Assembly: GCF_016808095.1 (NCBI RefSeq)
Contig: NC_068980.1
Location: forward strand, 2,790,001-2,854,000
Source: Vigna angularis
Lineage: Eukaryota > Streptophyta > Magnoliopsida > Fabales > Fabaceae
Direction of reading: 5' to 3'
DNA length: 64,000 nt
Shown: in pieces, positions 23,444-36,771 of the stretch
Layout of the letters: every line of letters begins with the position of its first letter
Numbering within the stretch: position 1 is the first letter of the stretch
The notes under the pieces: model-generated
The model's input: the letters and a program-made list of their open reading frames with translations, nothing else
Database searches by the model: none
Told to the model about the DNA's origin: nothing
Program-made: the position numbers and the translations under genes

Positions 23444-26400
23444 ACTTAATTTTTTATTTTTATTTTTATTTTCATAATCAACATTTTAAAAAAACCAATA
23501 ATCATTAAGGGAGTGCTTGTAGTAAATAAATTTTTAACGATTTTAGTTTTGACATACAACAACAATAGACTAATTAATTACTGTAGATGTTATATATTCA
23601 TTACGAAAACAATAAAATATCTGCAAGGAATTAAATATTATAAAAACTTCTAAAAGTTTATCATTAAGATTATCATATTTCAGATAAGTTTCTAAAAGGT
23701 AAATTCAAGTATTTAGCAAATAATGAATTGATTTTTTTTTAATATCAAACAAAAATCTTCTTTTAGGTGAGCCATTTGTTTGAAGTATAATTTATAACCA
23801 ATCATTTATTTTAGAAGACTCTTCAACAAACTCAATTTAATAGCATGTCTTTTAAATCATATCTTTTTCCAACTAATTTGACCTTTTTGGAAAACTAATC
23901 ACATTTAATTAAGTCTTATTGTGGAATAGGTATGTTTTTTTTTGTTTGCAAGTTTTTTGTTAATTCCACCTAAACATGATATTTTTTTTTCTTACAAATT
24001 TGGTGTTCCGGAATAAAATAACATCCAATATTTCATTTTATATATTTTTTTTACTACTTTTTATAATTTTCTAAGTATTTGTTTATTTATATATAATCAC
24101 ATCGCTACAATATACATTGTACATATCCATTTAATAAGAGAAATTAAAAATATTTCTATTTTCACTATTATACTTTCTTTGGTAATTACTAGAAGGCACA
24201 CGCTAAAAAAAGTAGTATTCTATACAAGGTATTTTACATTTCCGATAAATTTACTTGTTTAATATTTGATTATTTGTGCACCTATTAAATAATGAAATTT
24301 GTGAACCAATAATTTAAAAAAAAATATTTTGTATTCTCTTGATTCAAATTGATATTCTTATATACTTTTTTAAAATATTATCATATTTGAAAGATGAGTT
24401 TTAAAGGTTTATTCAAAGTTGTGAAATTGTTCAAGATTTTTATGGAAGTGTTAAAAAAATGTAATGATGTTGAAGATTTATGTGAAGGTGCTGTAACAAC
24501 CATAGAAATTGATTTTTTTAATAAAATATTCAAGGCAGAATTATTGTAGCTTCGGAAACGTAAAAAAAAATGGTGCATGGTCAACCTCATGCAAAATGTC
24601 AATTAAATCATCTAACATATTTCTTTATCATTTTGTTTTGGTATAACTTTTTCAATTATAAATTTAGTAGGAAATCAAATTATGTAAGATTTTAACAATA
24701 AAGAAAGTAAAACTTTGAAGGTCAATTTAATAATAATAATTTTTTTTATAGAAAATAAAATTCAATCTACAATCTAAAAGTTTTCAATAAAAAAAATGCA
24801 ATACAATATAAATATAATATATACTAAATTTCAAATACAATTCAAAAGTATAAAAACACAAAATAAATTACTATCCAACATCAAGTAATTGTTGTTACTT
24901 ATTCATCTATAATATTAGAGTTTTGAATGGATAAATCCATAACATAAGAAGATTTAAGTTTAGGATTTTTAACTTTTAATATGATTTAAAATTTATAGGT
25001 AGATTGGTAAGTTAACATGTCTTATTACAAGTTTAATCATAATAAATTAAGTTTAATTTTGTTCCATATCAAAATTTATAATTTTTTAAAATTCAATTTC
25101 ACTAATATGAACCAAAATTACCTATGAATTTTAATTTATTTTGCTAATACTATTATTTTTTTTCATAAAATACTTGATTCTTTTACATATAAAATATTGA
25201 AATGAATACAATAAATACAAATATTACATTTCCAATAAAATTCTTAACTTTACGAGTGTCCAATGACTTCTCTTGATAGCATAGGTTTTTCTTTTCATAT
25301 ATAATAACTTTTCATCGATATGAACAATGTTATCCATAAAAAAGTTTGAAATTTGGATCATATGAAATGCCACCTCTTTCCAACATCGATAAAAAAAACT
25401 CCAATAGAATATTTGAATTAATTATTTTTTTAACATACTAATCTTATTTTAAGGGCCTAACCGGCATAGATTATATAAGTAATACACCAACTAAATTATT
25501 ATAACAATCATTATCTTTATACAAACACTAAAGGCTAAGAAAAATAAGAGAGAAGACATTAAAGGATGCCACGTGTTAGCACCCTACCAAACACGCGGAA
25601 ATAGGTGTTTGAGTGTAAGTCACTGAAAATAATAATAATAATAATAATAGTATAATTAAAGTCTCTCTTTATTTTATATTTTATATTTTATATTTTAGAT
25701 CCGTTATCAACGCTCTTTCACTCACCCCATTGCTTTTTCAAACTCCTCTTTCTATGTTACATTACAACCTTATTTAACTCATCTTTTTGTTTTATTTCAT
25801 CAATCTTTCTTTTCATGGTTCTTTTTCTAACCCTATTTACCACTTTATGTAACCATTATCCATTAGGTCACAATATCGATAAGAAAATTAGAATAGAAAT
25901 TTCCCATCTGAAAGAGAAAAATATTTAATAAAAAATTAAAACCGAAATCTTTTACATATACTAATATAAATTATATAAATGATATTAGTAAGGATGACAA
26001 AGTCCTTTAATACTGGACGAGTTGGATTGATATTTTCAATCACTCTTTTTTATGTATTCTTTTTTATCCGGTCTATTTAATCCACTAAATTCACATATTA
26101 AAAGTAGGAATCAAATAATTCACATGCTAATCCGTTTTTTTAATTAAACTTAAATGTTAAATATGTTTTTTTTCCTTAATTTTTAATCAAAATCAAAATG
26201 AGTTTTATTTTTAAATTAATTTAGTCTCTTATATTTATAATTGCATGAATTTAGTCATTTTAATCAAATTTTGTGAAATTTATCTAAGATTTTAAACATG
26301 TTTCATGATAACATTTGAATTATTTAACTTTTTTAATACTTTTTTTTTCAATACTAGTTATAAAACGTGTTTGAAATCTTTAATAAAATTTGATTAAAAA

Positions 26401-27542
26401 TATTAAATTCACACAATTCTAAATATGATAAATTAAACTAATTCAAAATTTTAAAAATAGATTAATTCTAATTTTAAGTAAAAATTAACAACAAAAAACA
26501 TATTTAAGTTAAATCATTAACGTATACTTAGATCTCAAAAGCAGGTTTTAGAAGGATTTTACGAGGTCATTGGGTACTCTGGAAGAGAAGAATAATTCAA
26601 AAAAATGGTTGTGATTTGAAGGAGGAAAAAAGAATTAATACTTAGGCTCTGATCCATTCAGAGAGGAGAGAGTCATGATTGGCAGACCTACGTTTATTTA
26701 TTGTATCATGGAACCTCTTCCACATTATATTAATCACTTCATTAATTACATCAAAATCACTGCAACTCAAATTACAGGTAAGCCAACACCATTCATGGCC
26801 CCTTCCAAACCCATTATTTAATATCAACGCGTCTTTCAACAACCAAGTCATAACCATCGTTATGTTTCTTTATTCAAACCAACTGCATTTCACTGCTTTC
26901 CCTTCTACTGCACTAAAAAATATCTACTTTCTATCAAACACTCTCTTGCATTGTGTCTCAATAATAAAATACGATTCCTTCGACAACATGAATCTGTAAC
27001 AAAGCGAGAGATGACTGTAATGATTGCAAAAACGCGTGAAAGATAAAGTCACTGAAAGAACGTATAGTTTTGTTGGATATGTGAAAAAAAAGAGGTTCAT
27101 TGAAAAATACAATATTAGTTAGATTTGAATTCAATCACATAAAAAAACTCATTATTTTCTATCAAAAACTTTAATCAAAAACTTTAAGAGAATGAATTAT
27201 AAAAAACTTTAAGAGAATGAATTAATGAATCTTTCATCTCTTTATATAATATTCAAGTATTCAACTATTAATTTTATGAGTTTATCCAAAAACAAGTTTA
27301 TTAAAAAAATACAACATTAATAAAACTTGAATATAATAATTGAAAATACTCTCTCCTCAAAATCGTTAAAACAATATTTTCAATTTTAGATGATACTCAG
27401 TGTATTCAATAAATTAATTATGTCACTTTATTTTCTCATTTTTACTCGGAGTTAGACTGACTCTGAAATTCTATAAAGCTCTTCATGAGAAAAAAAAAAG
27501 AAGCTTAAGTAAAGTGTCGTTGTAGTTGGAATTGGTTTATGT

Positions 27543-27585
<43 letters not shown>

Positions 27586-27684
27586 GCAACCAACGAAGCT
27601 AATTAGCTAACCTAAGAAGTCTTTATTTAGAAGCCAAAAATCTCTCTTCACCGAAGAAACGAAGCACCACAAACATCTGTTCCG
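23444..27684. other. Long AT-rich intergenic spacer and CML promoter
   Basis: No gene was recognised in about 4.2 kb. It contains simple repeats: an AAT run near 25628-25650, a TATTT-type run near 25670-25700, and a 25-bp period duplication at 27177-27224. A somewhat less AT-rich patch at about 26640-27000 has open frames on both strands without recognisable domains; it may be promoter-distal or old transposon DNA. The last 150 bases before 27685 should hold the CML promoter and leader. Confidence 0.5.
27553..27583 (+). promoter_or_regulatory. (TA)n run with TATA-box character upstream of CML
   Basis: A 31-base TA repeat ends in TATATAAATG about 100 bases before the CML start codon. The position suits a core promoter TATA element, but a length-variable microsatellite in that place is also possible. 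Confidence 0.5.
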
Positions 27685-28332
27685 ATGCCAACTATTATGC
27701 TAAGGTTTTTTCTTCTTTACAACCTCCTTCGTCCATTTCTTCTGTGTCTGGTTCCTAAGAAGGTGCGAGCCATTCTCTCTCCTTCTTGGTTCCGATCCTC
27801 CTCCACCACAGCACCAACACCAACACAACCATCTTCTTCTTCTTCTTCTTCGAGTGCCTTCACCAGAATTTCACTCTCGATGGATCCCAACGAGCTGAAG
27901 CGCGTGTTTCAGATGTTCGACCGTAATGGCGACGGGAGAATCACGAAGAAGGAGCTGAGCGACTCGTTGGACAATCTGGGCATTTTCATTCCCGACAAGG
28001 AGCTGACCGTGATGATCGAGAGAATAGACGTTAACGGAGATGGGTGTGTGGACATCGATGAGTTCGGGGAGCTCTACCAGACGATCATGGACGAGCGTGA
28101 CGAGGAGGACGACATGCGAGAGGCCTTCAACGTGTTTGATCAGAACGGCGATGGCTTCATCACCGTGGAAGAGTTGAGGACCGTTTTGTCCTCGCTCGGG
28201 TTGAAACAGGGAAGAACAGTCGAGGACTGCAAGAAGATGATCATGAAGGTGGACGTCGATGGAGATGGGATGGTCGATTACAAAGAGTTCAAGCAAATGA
28301 TGAAAGGGGGTGGCTTTAGTGCTCTCACTTGA
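27685..28332 (+). CDS. Calmodulin-like protein with N-terminal membrane-anchor extension (CML4/CML5 type)
   Basis: An intronless 215-residue calcium sensor. Residues 1-25 are hydrophobic with a basic end ([19 protein letters not shown] then PKK), followed by a proline/serine/threonine-rich linker (about 35-60). Four complete EF-hand loops follow: [12 protein letters not shown] (79-90), [12 protein letters not shown] (115-126), [12 protein letters not shown] (152-163) and [12 protein letters not shown] (190-201). All have the acidic residues at positions 1, 3, 5 and 12, so all four should bind calcium. Length and layout equal Arabidopsis CML5 (MSS3, 215 residues); CML4 and CML5 are held on endomembrane vesicles by such an N-terminus, so the same location is likely here. 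The coding part is markedly GC-richer than its surroundings. Confidence 0.93.
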   Translation: MPTIMLRFFLLYNLLRPFLLCLVPKKVRAILSPSWFRSSSTTAPTPTQPSSSSSSSSAFTRISLSMDPNELKRVFQMFDRNGDGRITKKELSDSLDNLGIFIPDKELTVMIERIDVNGDGCVDIDEFGELYQTIMDERDEEDDMREAFNVFDQNGDGFITVEELRTVLSSLGLKQGRTVEDCKKMIMKVDVDGDGMVDYKEFKQMMKGGGFSALT

Positions 28333-29809
28333 TTTTTCTCCATCTGCTTCCGTTTGCTTTCGTGTTTCGGATCCGTTTTTCTGGAAGCTAATCATTGTGG
28401 TTTCCACGTTCGAGAAGTCATCGTTCCATTCTTCAATTCCCATGTTGTAAATAAATCTGGGGAGAAATTGCTACGTGATTTGGGATTAATCTTCAAATGT
28501 CAGGTACTTCTGTTATATATACATGTGTCTCCTGAAGATTAGTCCAGAGCATCAACATCTGTGATGTTTTTTTTTTTGTTTTTTTGTTTTATCATGGGAG
28601 GGTATAAGATTTAGACCAATCCCATCTCATTCATCTTGTTCTAGGTGTGTAATCTGAGCTCGTGCCTCCCACTTACCATGCATGTCATGTTTTTATGGTT
28701 TTGGAAGAGGCAAGCGTCCAAGATTGTGTGCGTGTGTGTGTTATTTTTTCCAATGGACTTTTTGGAGGGTTAGCACCTGGCTTGATAAGCATAAATGAGA
28801 TGAGCCTTGTTTAATGCAAGGTTTTTTTTTTTTTCTTGACTTTGGATGAAGGACATTGAAATCAGGGAACTACTGCTACTGTTACAACGTGTTGTGTTTG
28901 TTGAAGTTTTGAGGTGAGAGAATGAATGATTCTATTTTCCACTCTGCAACACTGTGCTGGATGATTCTGTTGAATTTTGAACACCTTTTTTTTAATCAAG
29001 TACAGCGTTAATTTGGGATAAATTCACAGAAAATAAGATGACATGGCTTTAATTAGTTACTTACTATTATTTGGCATGTTTGGTAGTTGGCAAAGCCCGC
29101 ATATGCATGAATAATGTCCTGCTACAAGCTGCAAGTTTATTTGGCAGTATGTTCGTAAGTCAGCTTCAATGGAATAGAAAACAATGATTTGGACACATTT
29201 GCGATTAATGAGCTTACCCCAATGTTTAACCTTCAGGACTCAAGTTCATAGTATGATTATCTTTTAAGTGATATCTAACACGAATTGACAAGATAACAAC
29301 AAATCATACCTGTACACTGACAATGGAGATAAATTTGACCTTATTAAAAAACTGAAAAGTGATGATTAACCAGAAATTCCAGCTATAATCAATAAATGCG
29401 TAAGCAGAATGCGAGCAGGGGAAAGTAGAATCGATAGTTGATGTAAACCACGATCCTACCAACTTGGAAAAGGTTGCGTGATGACCAAGGATCGAAATAG
29501 TTTAGTCAAAAGGAAGAATGAAATGGCTAAGTTATACTCACTGCTTTTGGGCAAGAGTAATAAATCATGTACAAATTATAATTTGAGAACCAACATAATC
29601 CACGAAATGGTGAACACCAGAAAATGAATTTCCGAGTAAACTATATGGTGCCTGAAGTTTAACTTGAACGGTACATGATCAAACACACTACTTCAAGCAA
29701 ATCGCATCTAAATGCCGACAGAATAATGTTAGCCTTCAATGTCTAGAAGACGCTTTGACAATCTCAACCAGGATGTCTCCAATGAGGAAACAGGCTATAA
29801 TAGCACTAA
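28333..29809. other. CML 3' UTR and intergenic spacer
   Basis: The CML 3' UTR is followed by a spacer between convergent genes (CML on plus, FRF2 on minus). No other gene was seen. The right end should include the FRF2 3' UTR. Confidence 0.5.
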
Positions 29810-31507
29810 TTACCCACCATCCGAATCTGATTTTTCCTCCTCAATCTCTCTAATACTTCGTACTACAGCAGCAACTTTTTCAGAAATATGTTCGGTGTGC
29901 TTCTCTAAATCATTCAGAATTATATTTAACTGCTCTTCATATGCAGCACAACGTCGTTTGCACTTTTGCCTTTCATTGTACAACTCAAGTGATAGCTCAC
30001 GGATTCTCCTATCCTTCTCATCCTGCGGCACTAACAATGAAATCATCAAAAAACTTATCCAAGTAGCTTGAGATGTGCTTTCATTGTTATTCAACAATTT
30101 AATCAATCAGATTCACAGCTATTTTCTTCCATTTTTTCTCTTTCTCAATAACGGTCAATGTCATGTAATAATTTACTAAGAGGAGAGTAGCAAGACACTC
30201 AATTATTGGTTAAAATTTATGAAAACTACAAAATTATGGTTTGACTCATTTATTTTTTGAAAAAAAAGTGGGACCTAAAAAAGCTTTCTTTAATAAATTT
30301 TAATCAAAATAGTTTGTTAAAAGTTACTGACATATCTCATTTACCGATTATCATATCTTCCTGATGCAAGACTGACAGAACTCCCTTATGGTCTAAGGAA
30401 CATACTGGAAGATGTTTAGGAGAATCAATGGTAAACACTGCCTTCAAATAACTAAAAGCCTGCATGACAGGAATGCTAACAGGAAGGTTTTGCTTGGGCC
30501 GGTGGAAGATATAGATAAAAACAGAGACACCAGTAAAAAGGCAGCAAAATATGAGAAAATGGTTGAGGCCAAGACATAACAGACCAAAGTGATAAATGTT
30601 TTGCAAACTCAGGGACTATAGTAATTGGCACTCGCAATTTCAACCCAAAATTAAGAATTTACTTGCATTTTGTTAGACCCCTTATCTTAATATGTCTATT
30701 TCAATCCCCCCAAAACTGATGTCAAACCACGACACTAGGAGTGAAGATCTTATCAGTTCAATCAAAACATACTTAAATTGTTCATTAAAAGTGCACTGTT
30801 TGACTGACCTTTTTGGATTTCATCCGTTTGACGACAACAGAATAACAAATAACAAAGAAAAAAGGATTTGGGAACTGTGCATTCAACTATAGATCACAAA
30901 TCACTCTTCTTAAGAATCATCTAGTCACATTTGTCATTGCCAAGGAAAGACATACCTCGCTAACCAAGTGCTTCCCAGATCCTCGCCATGGAACTTTACT
31001 GGGACTCATTAGCTTATGATTATGCTCCTTTACAAATTTGGTGACAACCCACTTCCCTCCATCCCGTAAAGCCAGCCTTATCATGGCTTGACAACCTTCA
31101 CGAGTGGCTGGTGGCGGAGGCAGCACCCTATCTTTTCTGTGTACATACTTTTTTGCACGAAAGCCTTCTTTTGAGCAGACAAAATCTTGACCAATAACTT
31201 GGTTATTTACTCGTGAACGACGGTTGTGGTGTATTCGTACCGTAAACCCTATTCGCCTACCATAGGCAATGTAGAATTCTCTCGCTTCCTCTCTTGAATT
31301 GAACTCCATGCCTATGAATGGTTCAACAGCTTCTATATCTGTTGGAATCTCTGTTGCAGGTGGTTCGACAAACTTCTCATCTTCACTTCCACATAATTCT
31401 AGGTCTTTTGAAAATTCATCTATTTTCTGGTGTTTCTCACTAATTTCTGCTTGCATTTCAAGGTCACTATCATCCGAGTCAAATCCTTGGCCAGATTCGT
31501 GATCCAT
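29810..31507 (-). CDS. FAR1-domain protein, FRF-like, copy 2
   Basis: A second short FAR1-domain protein of the same plan as the gene at 8350-10711. Coding exons are 30956-31507 and 29810-30022, joined in phase 0 (GTTAGCGAG|GTATG to GCCGCAG|GATGAG), giving 254 residues. The acidic N-terminus (1-55) is followed by the FAR1 domain (about 60-167) with EPFIGMEF at its start and putative zinc ligands C111, C139, H162 and H164. The last exon encodes a charged coiled coil (about 185-245) and an acidic tail. There is no transposase or SWIM domain. The intron falls at the same place and phase as in copy 1, but the sequences differ clearly, so the duplication is old. The leader probably contains a long intron, since a donor-like GAGGG|GTAAGTAAG lies near 33555 on the minus strand. 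Confidence 0.9.
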
Positions 31508-33660
31508 AGCCTCACTATGGCAGAAGAATTACTCAATAATTAGATTATTCTTCCAAACCAGTTTACCTAATATAAAAATATATTAAAAAAATCCATGGCA
31601 TATGCATAACTTTAGTACTCTTGACACAACAATCATGTAACATTTCAATTCCATAATAAAACAAAGTAACAAACCAGTGAGACAGTACGTCATTATTGAA
31701 GAAGGTCAAAATACACATGACCAAATCATATATAAATTCATAAAAACATTAGTTCTTAAAGTGAAAACATTTCAAAAAGAGTTATTTTCTTTACATCATT
31801 TAAGTCATATTAAAATTTTACTATATGTTGCCTTCAAAAACAGTCATAGCATACAACACTGACCTTGGATTCAATGAGGGGAAATTTGATTTCAATGCCG
31901 CTAAATTGCTTCTTGACTTGAGAGTTTATACAATATTCATAGTTCTGCAAGTTTACCAAGATTCTCCAAAAAAGAATTTGGCAAGTTAACTCATTTTCTC
32001 AACACATTATTGTTAACTCATAAGAGTCTACGCCTTAACATAAAAGTTTTAGACAAACAATAGCTATTTGATTATCTAACCATAAATACTGATAATAACG
32101 TTCAACCAGAAAAGAAAACAACAAAATCTAAGGAGAATTTGAAAGAGTTTCTATGAAGGATTTCTTATAATATGAGGAGTTTGACAAAGCTTGTGAAAAT
32201 AATAATTAATCCTCCTTCAAGCTTTGTTTAGTTTATAAAAACAAGTGAAGTTAGTATTTGACCTTATTCCTGTTTGACTTCCTATCTCCTTAGAAGAAGC
32301 TCCTCCAGTTATACTCTACTTTCCAATTTCAACTTACCAATCATAAAAAAAAAACTACTTCTAGTTTTTATAGATATTCTTAATTTGTCTTCAGCCTAAC
32401 TTTCCCATTAGAAAGAAGAGAAGCGTAAAAGAAGTTGGGTCAAACATTATCTAAAGGAGCTAGAAGGAGCGCTTGTAACATTAACCTATCAAAGTAATCT
32501 CATTGGATTGAGCAATCACAAGTTGAGTCCTCATAAAATGAATTTCGGTTCAAATGTGCAGTTTGCACCTCAACTTCCCAAGGCCATTAGGCGCTAGACT
32601 ATGTGAAATGAAGGGATAAAGGGCTTCGAGTAGAATCTAATAGTTCTTTATGGGCAGAGAACTTAGGTTCTCTGAAGGAGCTTAGCTCAGTGGTAGCGTG
32701 AAAGTTCATTCCCCTGAAGTTCCTACGGTTTTCAGAAATAATATAGACCTTGTTTTCCATAATCGATCTATTTTCTTTGTTAATCGCTATCGTGGCCTTT
32801 GGGTTCGTAACATCATCCCTGAGGTGATAAGCTCTTACTGAATAAGCATACACTCAGTTTTTTTATCCAAGCTTCAAATCTAGTATGCTTGGGTGCTAAC
32901 AACAAAATATAGACTATATGTGGATATTGTCCATCCTATTTATTCAAAATTATTGAATGAATATAAGATATTAGTAGCCTTAATTAGAGCTTATAAGCGA
33001 ATAGAGATACATATTTCACTAACAAAGATCCCAATCTAGATAAGATACCTGTCAAACCCTAGACTAAAAATAATCTCGGACACGGGATGAGTGTATATTA
33101 AGAAAGTACATTGATGAATCTAATTATTATTACTTTGTATAAGTAAACAAACAAGAGCATGCTAAATTTCATTAACTAAGAATATATATATATAGAATTT
33201 TTCAAAAATTCGAGAAGATTAAGACAACAGCTTACTACCTGTCCAGCACAAGAACTAACCGAGATAAAATCAGCCAGATTTCAACATTTTACTGTAAAAC
33301 CTGCAAGAAGAACATGCAAGTTATTAACATTGCATTACAGTTTCCCTTTCAACCATGAACCCCCCATCTAAATTCTGAATTGTCTGTCAAATTGACTGCT
33401 CACAAAAACTAGTATTTCCTGATGGAATGTTTCTAAATAGCCGAAAAATTCAAAGCACGAGGTCTAGAAAAAAAAAGTTGGTTTTCTTGATGAATACAAA
33501 TTCGGAGCAGAAAAATGACACGGGGAAGAAAAGGTTGAAGAAGCCTTACTTACCCCTCCTCCGATTAGGTCCGCCAACCTAGAGTGGTTAATTTGGATCG
33601 GGTCGGGTTTATCAATTTGGGTCTCTCCGAATCCCAAAGAGTCGCAAACACTCAGTCACC
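31508..33660 (-). other. Probable FRF2 leader intron(s) and promoter
   Basis: On the minus strand, splice-like signals near 33555 (GAGGG|GTAAGTAAG) and 33240 (GGACAG|GTAGTAAG) suggest one or two non-coding leader exons, with transcription starting somewhere beyond 33560. A tRNA-like patch at 32677-32812 is listed separately. No other gene was seen. Confidence 0.4.
32677..32812 (+). other. tRNA-5'-half-like patch with Pol III A-box, unassigned
   Basis: GGAGCTTAGCTCAGTGGTAG at 32677-32696 reads like the 5' half of a tRNA and contains a perfect A-box form (TAGCTCAGTGG). A B-box-like GGTTCGTAACA lies at 32802-32812, too far away for a tRNA but not impossible for a tRNA-derived SINE. The surrounding 250 bases are less AT-rich than the neighbourhood. 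It could be a SINE fragment or organelle-derived DNA; I could not identify it. Confidence 0.25.
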
Positions 33661-36399
33661 ATTGATGTACGGACGCATGACCAACAGTGACACCACGGAC
33701 TGATGCAGTACACGCTCGCAGGTGTCATTTATTTATTTCAAAATTAAAAAATAAATAGGGACAGTTCAAATTATTATTTCCACCACCTGACTACTATTTA
33801 AAGACCCACCTACATCTATAAATGACCTTTTTACCCCCACACGACCCTTTCACAACTTTTTCCGGTCACCTGCGCTAACATTCTTTACTCCTCTTGTTTA
33901 ATAATTATTGTATGCACTGCGAATATAAAAATTAAATTTAAATATAATTTTAAAAAGCAAGCAAAATTATATGCACGAGTAAATTAAAGAACAAACATAT
34001 AACTAGTATGAAAATTATATTATTTAAAATCATGTCTATATAATAAATAAAATTATAAAAATTAATTATTATGCTAACTGATAGAAATAAGTATATAAGG
34101 ACAAATTTTAATAAGTTGCGATTGTCGATGGAATTTGATGATGGTAAGGTTTTAATTAATAACTTGTGTTTAGAAATTATATGTTAACAATTTTTAAAAG
34201 AATATTAAGTGCATAAAACTCAGTAACTTAAGTGTTATAACAACTAAATCCCTTGATAAAAAAAAAACATGTAATTTAGTAAAAAAATTACGTAATTTAA
34301 TCTTATAAATATATCATGTTCGGTTGGGACAAACTTTGATGTATAGTTTTGTTTTCCTTAATAGAAGAAGGAAAATATTCTTTTTACAAGATAAACATCT
34401 TTATTAACAAATTATTTTTGTTTCGGGTAGAGGGTAAAGTAATTTCTATGAACATTTTCATAATTTCCTTTTAAGAGTCGTAATTTGACTCTATCTTACC
34501 TTCGTTTCAATTGATGGGGAGTATCTGTCAAAGGTATTTCAATATTTAAGTCAGTAAATAAATAGTCCATGTTCAGGGTTAGAGCAACCATCTTAAATAT
34601 ACAATAAGTTGGATCACCTACTTCTTTATTTATAGTTTTTGAGGTTAGCCTAAGATTAACAGAATGTTAGTGACGGTCCAATCTTAACCTATTATACTAA
34701 TTAATACTTATGTTTAAATTTGTTTCTTAATGTCTCTTTTACTCATAGCAGGCCGAACGAGTTCTAAGTTTGTTTTAGTTCCATCTCGAGTATTTATTAA
34801 GTTGGGTCGTTCGTCCTTTCTTTCCATATAGGGTCATCCGACCATAATAAAAGATTTAAAAGTATGGATAATTGATGGAATATACACAAATTTCATTATC
34901 CACGTTTATTTCTAAAGTAAAAATATATCATTTTTTATTCTTATATTTAAATTAATTTCCCATCTTTAATTTTTTTGTACAATAAATATATTCTATGTGT
35001 ATTTGTTTTTTTTATTATTTTAATATCAATTTATTAATTTTTGTAGTGAATAAAAATTATAAAAATAAAAATAATATTATCAAATAGTTAATGTTAAAAC
35101 ATTACATTTTCATTTTTTTTATATCATAGAAAATAAAGAAGATATTTGTTTTATATTATAAATTAAATAATGAAGGAATTTATATTACACCATTAAGCAC
35201 TTAATTGAGAGTACAAAATTATTATTTATATAAAAAAATAGTAAAATAATTAAATGTGAAACTTAAAATTTATTTGATTCAAAATATACCATTTAAACAT
35301 ATTTACACAAAAGATGTCTAACCAAAATAGTGATAAGAAGAAAAAATTTAAGTTGAATGGTGATAAATCTGATTCATAAATATTATATTATTGTATTATA
35401 ATAAATTAAACGTCTTTATATAATTGCAGTGGTAAAATTATAATAATTTTAAAAGTAAAAATAATCACATAAAAAAATCTCAAAATTATATTTTTCATTA
35501 TAATAATAGATAATAAATAAAAATAGAAAAAAGAAATGAATATCCAAAAAAAAATTAATATACTGTTTATAATTAAAAATATAATAAAATTGAAAATACT
35601 CTAAGGATCTAAGCAAAAATTATACTGATATTAAACTTATCAAAACCATTAGGAGATAATAAAAATTATACTAATGAAACCAAAAAAATTTTAAATAAAA
35701 CAAAAATTCAAAATGAAAAAGTAAATTTTGTATAGAAGTTTTTTAAGTTAATTAATAAATTAAGAATGTTTTAATAATTTAAACAAAGATGAAAATATAA
35801 ATAAAAATTTATATTGAAATAATACAAAAACAAAAGACAAAGTAATACATGTATATCCTATTTCCATATTCAATTAAAAAAATTTAATACTATTCATATT
35901 TACATCCATACTAATAAATATGAAAATTCATGTTAGAATGGATATATATATATATATATATACTGACTTGCAATCGAAATGAAACTGATTTATATTTATT
36001 GGGAGAAATTTGTCTAATTATATTTATTGAATATATTAGTTTGGTTAAATTTAAATATTGATTGCCAAATATTTTATTAATATCTTAACGTATTTTACTA
36101 ATATAAAAGGTTACTTTAAAACTGTAATCATTTTAAATTCCAAATAATTTTTTTTAGGAAAGTATAGTGTATATATTTAAAAAACTTACATTAAAACTAC
36201 TTTTTAATTAAGAGTTGATTAATTTTTTTATATAATATATGATTACAAAATGTTAATATTTACATCATAAATAGTGTGTAATAATATAATACTTAAATTA
36301 CTTTATAATATTTAATAAAACAGAAGGAAATAAAATAAGCATGTGAAGGTGTTGTGATGTCCGCAAACTACCAAAAAGTTGTCGTACCGTGCGAGAGAG
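33661..36399. other. AT-rich intergenic spacer
   Basis: No gene was seen. A less AT-rich patch at about 34430-34860 contains words such as GGCCGAACGAG, GGGTCGTTCGTC and GGTCATCCGACC. These resemble the vocabulary of the repeat at 1-1890, so it may be a fragment of a related transposon. A short AT microsatellite lies at 35942-35962. Confidence 0.45.
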
Positions 36400-36771
36400 A
36401 TGGCGGGTACCTACCATAACCAACACCGCCACGTGCTGCAGCTAGTGCTGTCATGCCGGAAAGTCACCGCCCAAGTCACCAACACCACCACCTCCTCCAT
36501 AATAGCCATGGCCTCCTCGTCGGAGCAGGAATTCGCGGCTCACTACCGTGCACAGCTCAACCGGTTCCCCAGATCCCAGCGCTACTGGGACGGTAAAGTG
36601 GCCTCTCGCGTCGGGGAGAAGCTAGGGTTCCGCCTCAGAGAAATCGGTGTCACCACTGTGCAAATCGATCCTAGCGAGGAACAATCCCGTCCACCACACT
36701 ACCGCGTCATGGTCTCTCCCTTGTTCCATTCCATCAAAAACGCCGGCGTCCACGTTTCTGGCGTTCACTGA
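36400..36771 (+). CDS. uL18 family ribosomal protein, small organellar-type
   Basis: An intronless 123-residue protein of the L18p/L5e family. It starts at the ATG at 36400; the frame is open a little upstream but only from a TTG. The stretch HVLQLVLSCRKVTAQVTN (about 11-28) corresponds to the beta strands that open the uL18 fold. YWDGKVASRVGEKLGFRLREIG (about 62-83) and a C-terminus with VSPLFHSIKNAGVHVSG match the end of the family. Arabidopsis has similar proteins of about 114 residues annotated as ribosomal L18p/L5e family. There is no long transit peptide; a mitochondrial ribosome location is plausible but not shown by the sequence. Coding DNA is GC-rich compared with its flanks. Confidence 0.82.
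   Translation: MAGTYHNQHRHVLQLVLSCRKVTAQVTNTTTSSIIAMASSSEQEFAAHYRAQLNRFPRSQRYWDGKVASRVGEKLGFRLREIGVTTVQIDPSEEQSRPPHYRVMVSPLFHSIKNAGVHVSGVH

Noticed and set aside
24381..24602. A 73-codon minus-strand frame in the long spacer
   Set aside because: Short, AT-driven composition, with no neighbours or splice sites to extend it.
26642..26999. Open frames on both strands about 0.7-1 kb upstream of the CML gene
   Set aside because: No recognisable motif, no splice continuation in frame and poor start context; kept only as a note in the spacer entry.
27871..28443. A 190-codon open frame antisense to the calmodulin-like gene
   Set aside because: It mirrors the EF-hand coding sequence, has no family resemblance, and the plus-strand gene explains the codon pattern and GC content.
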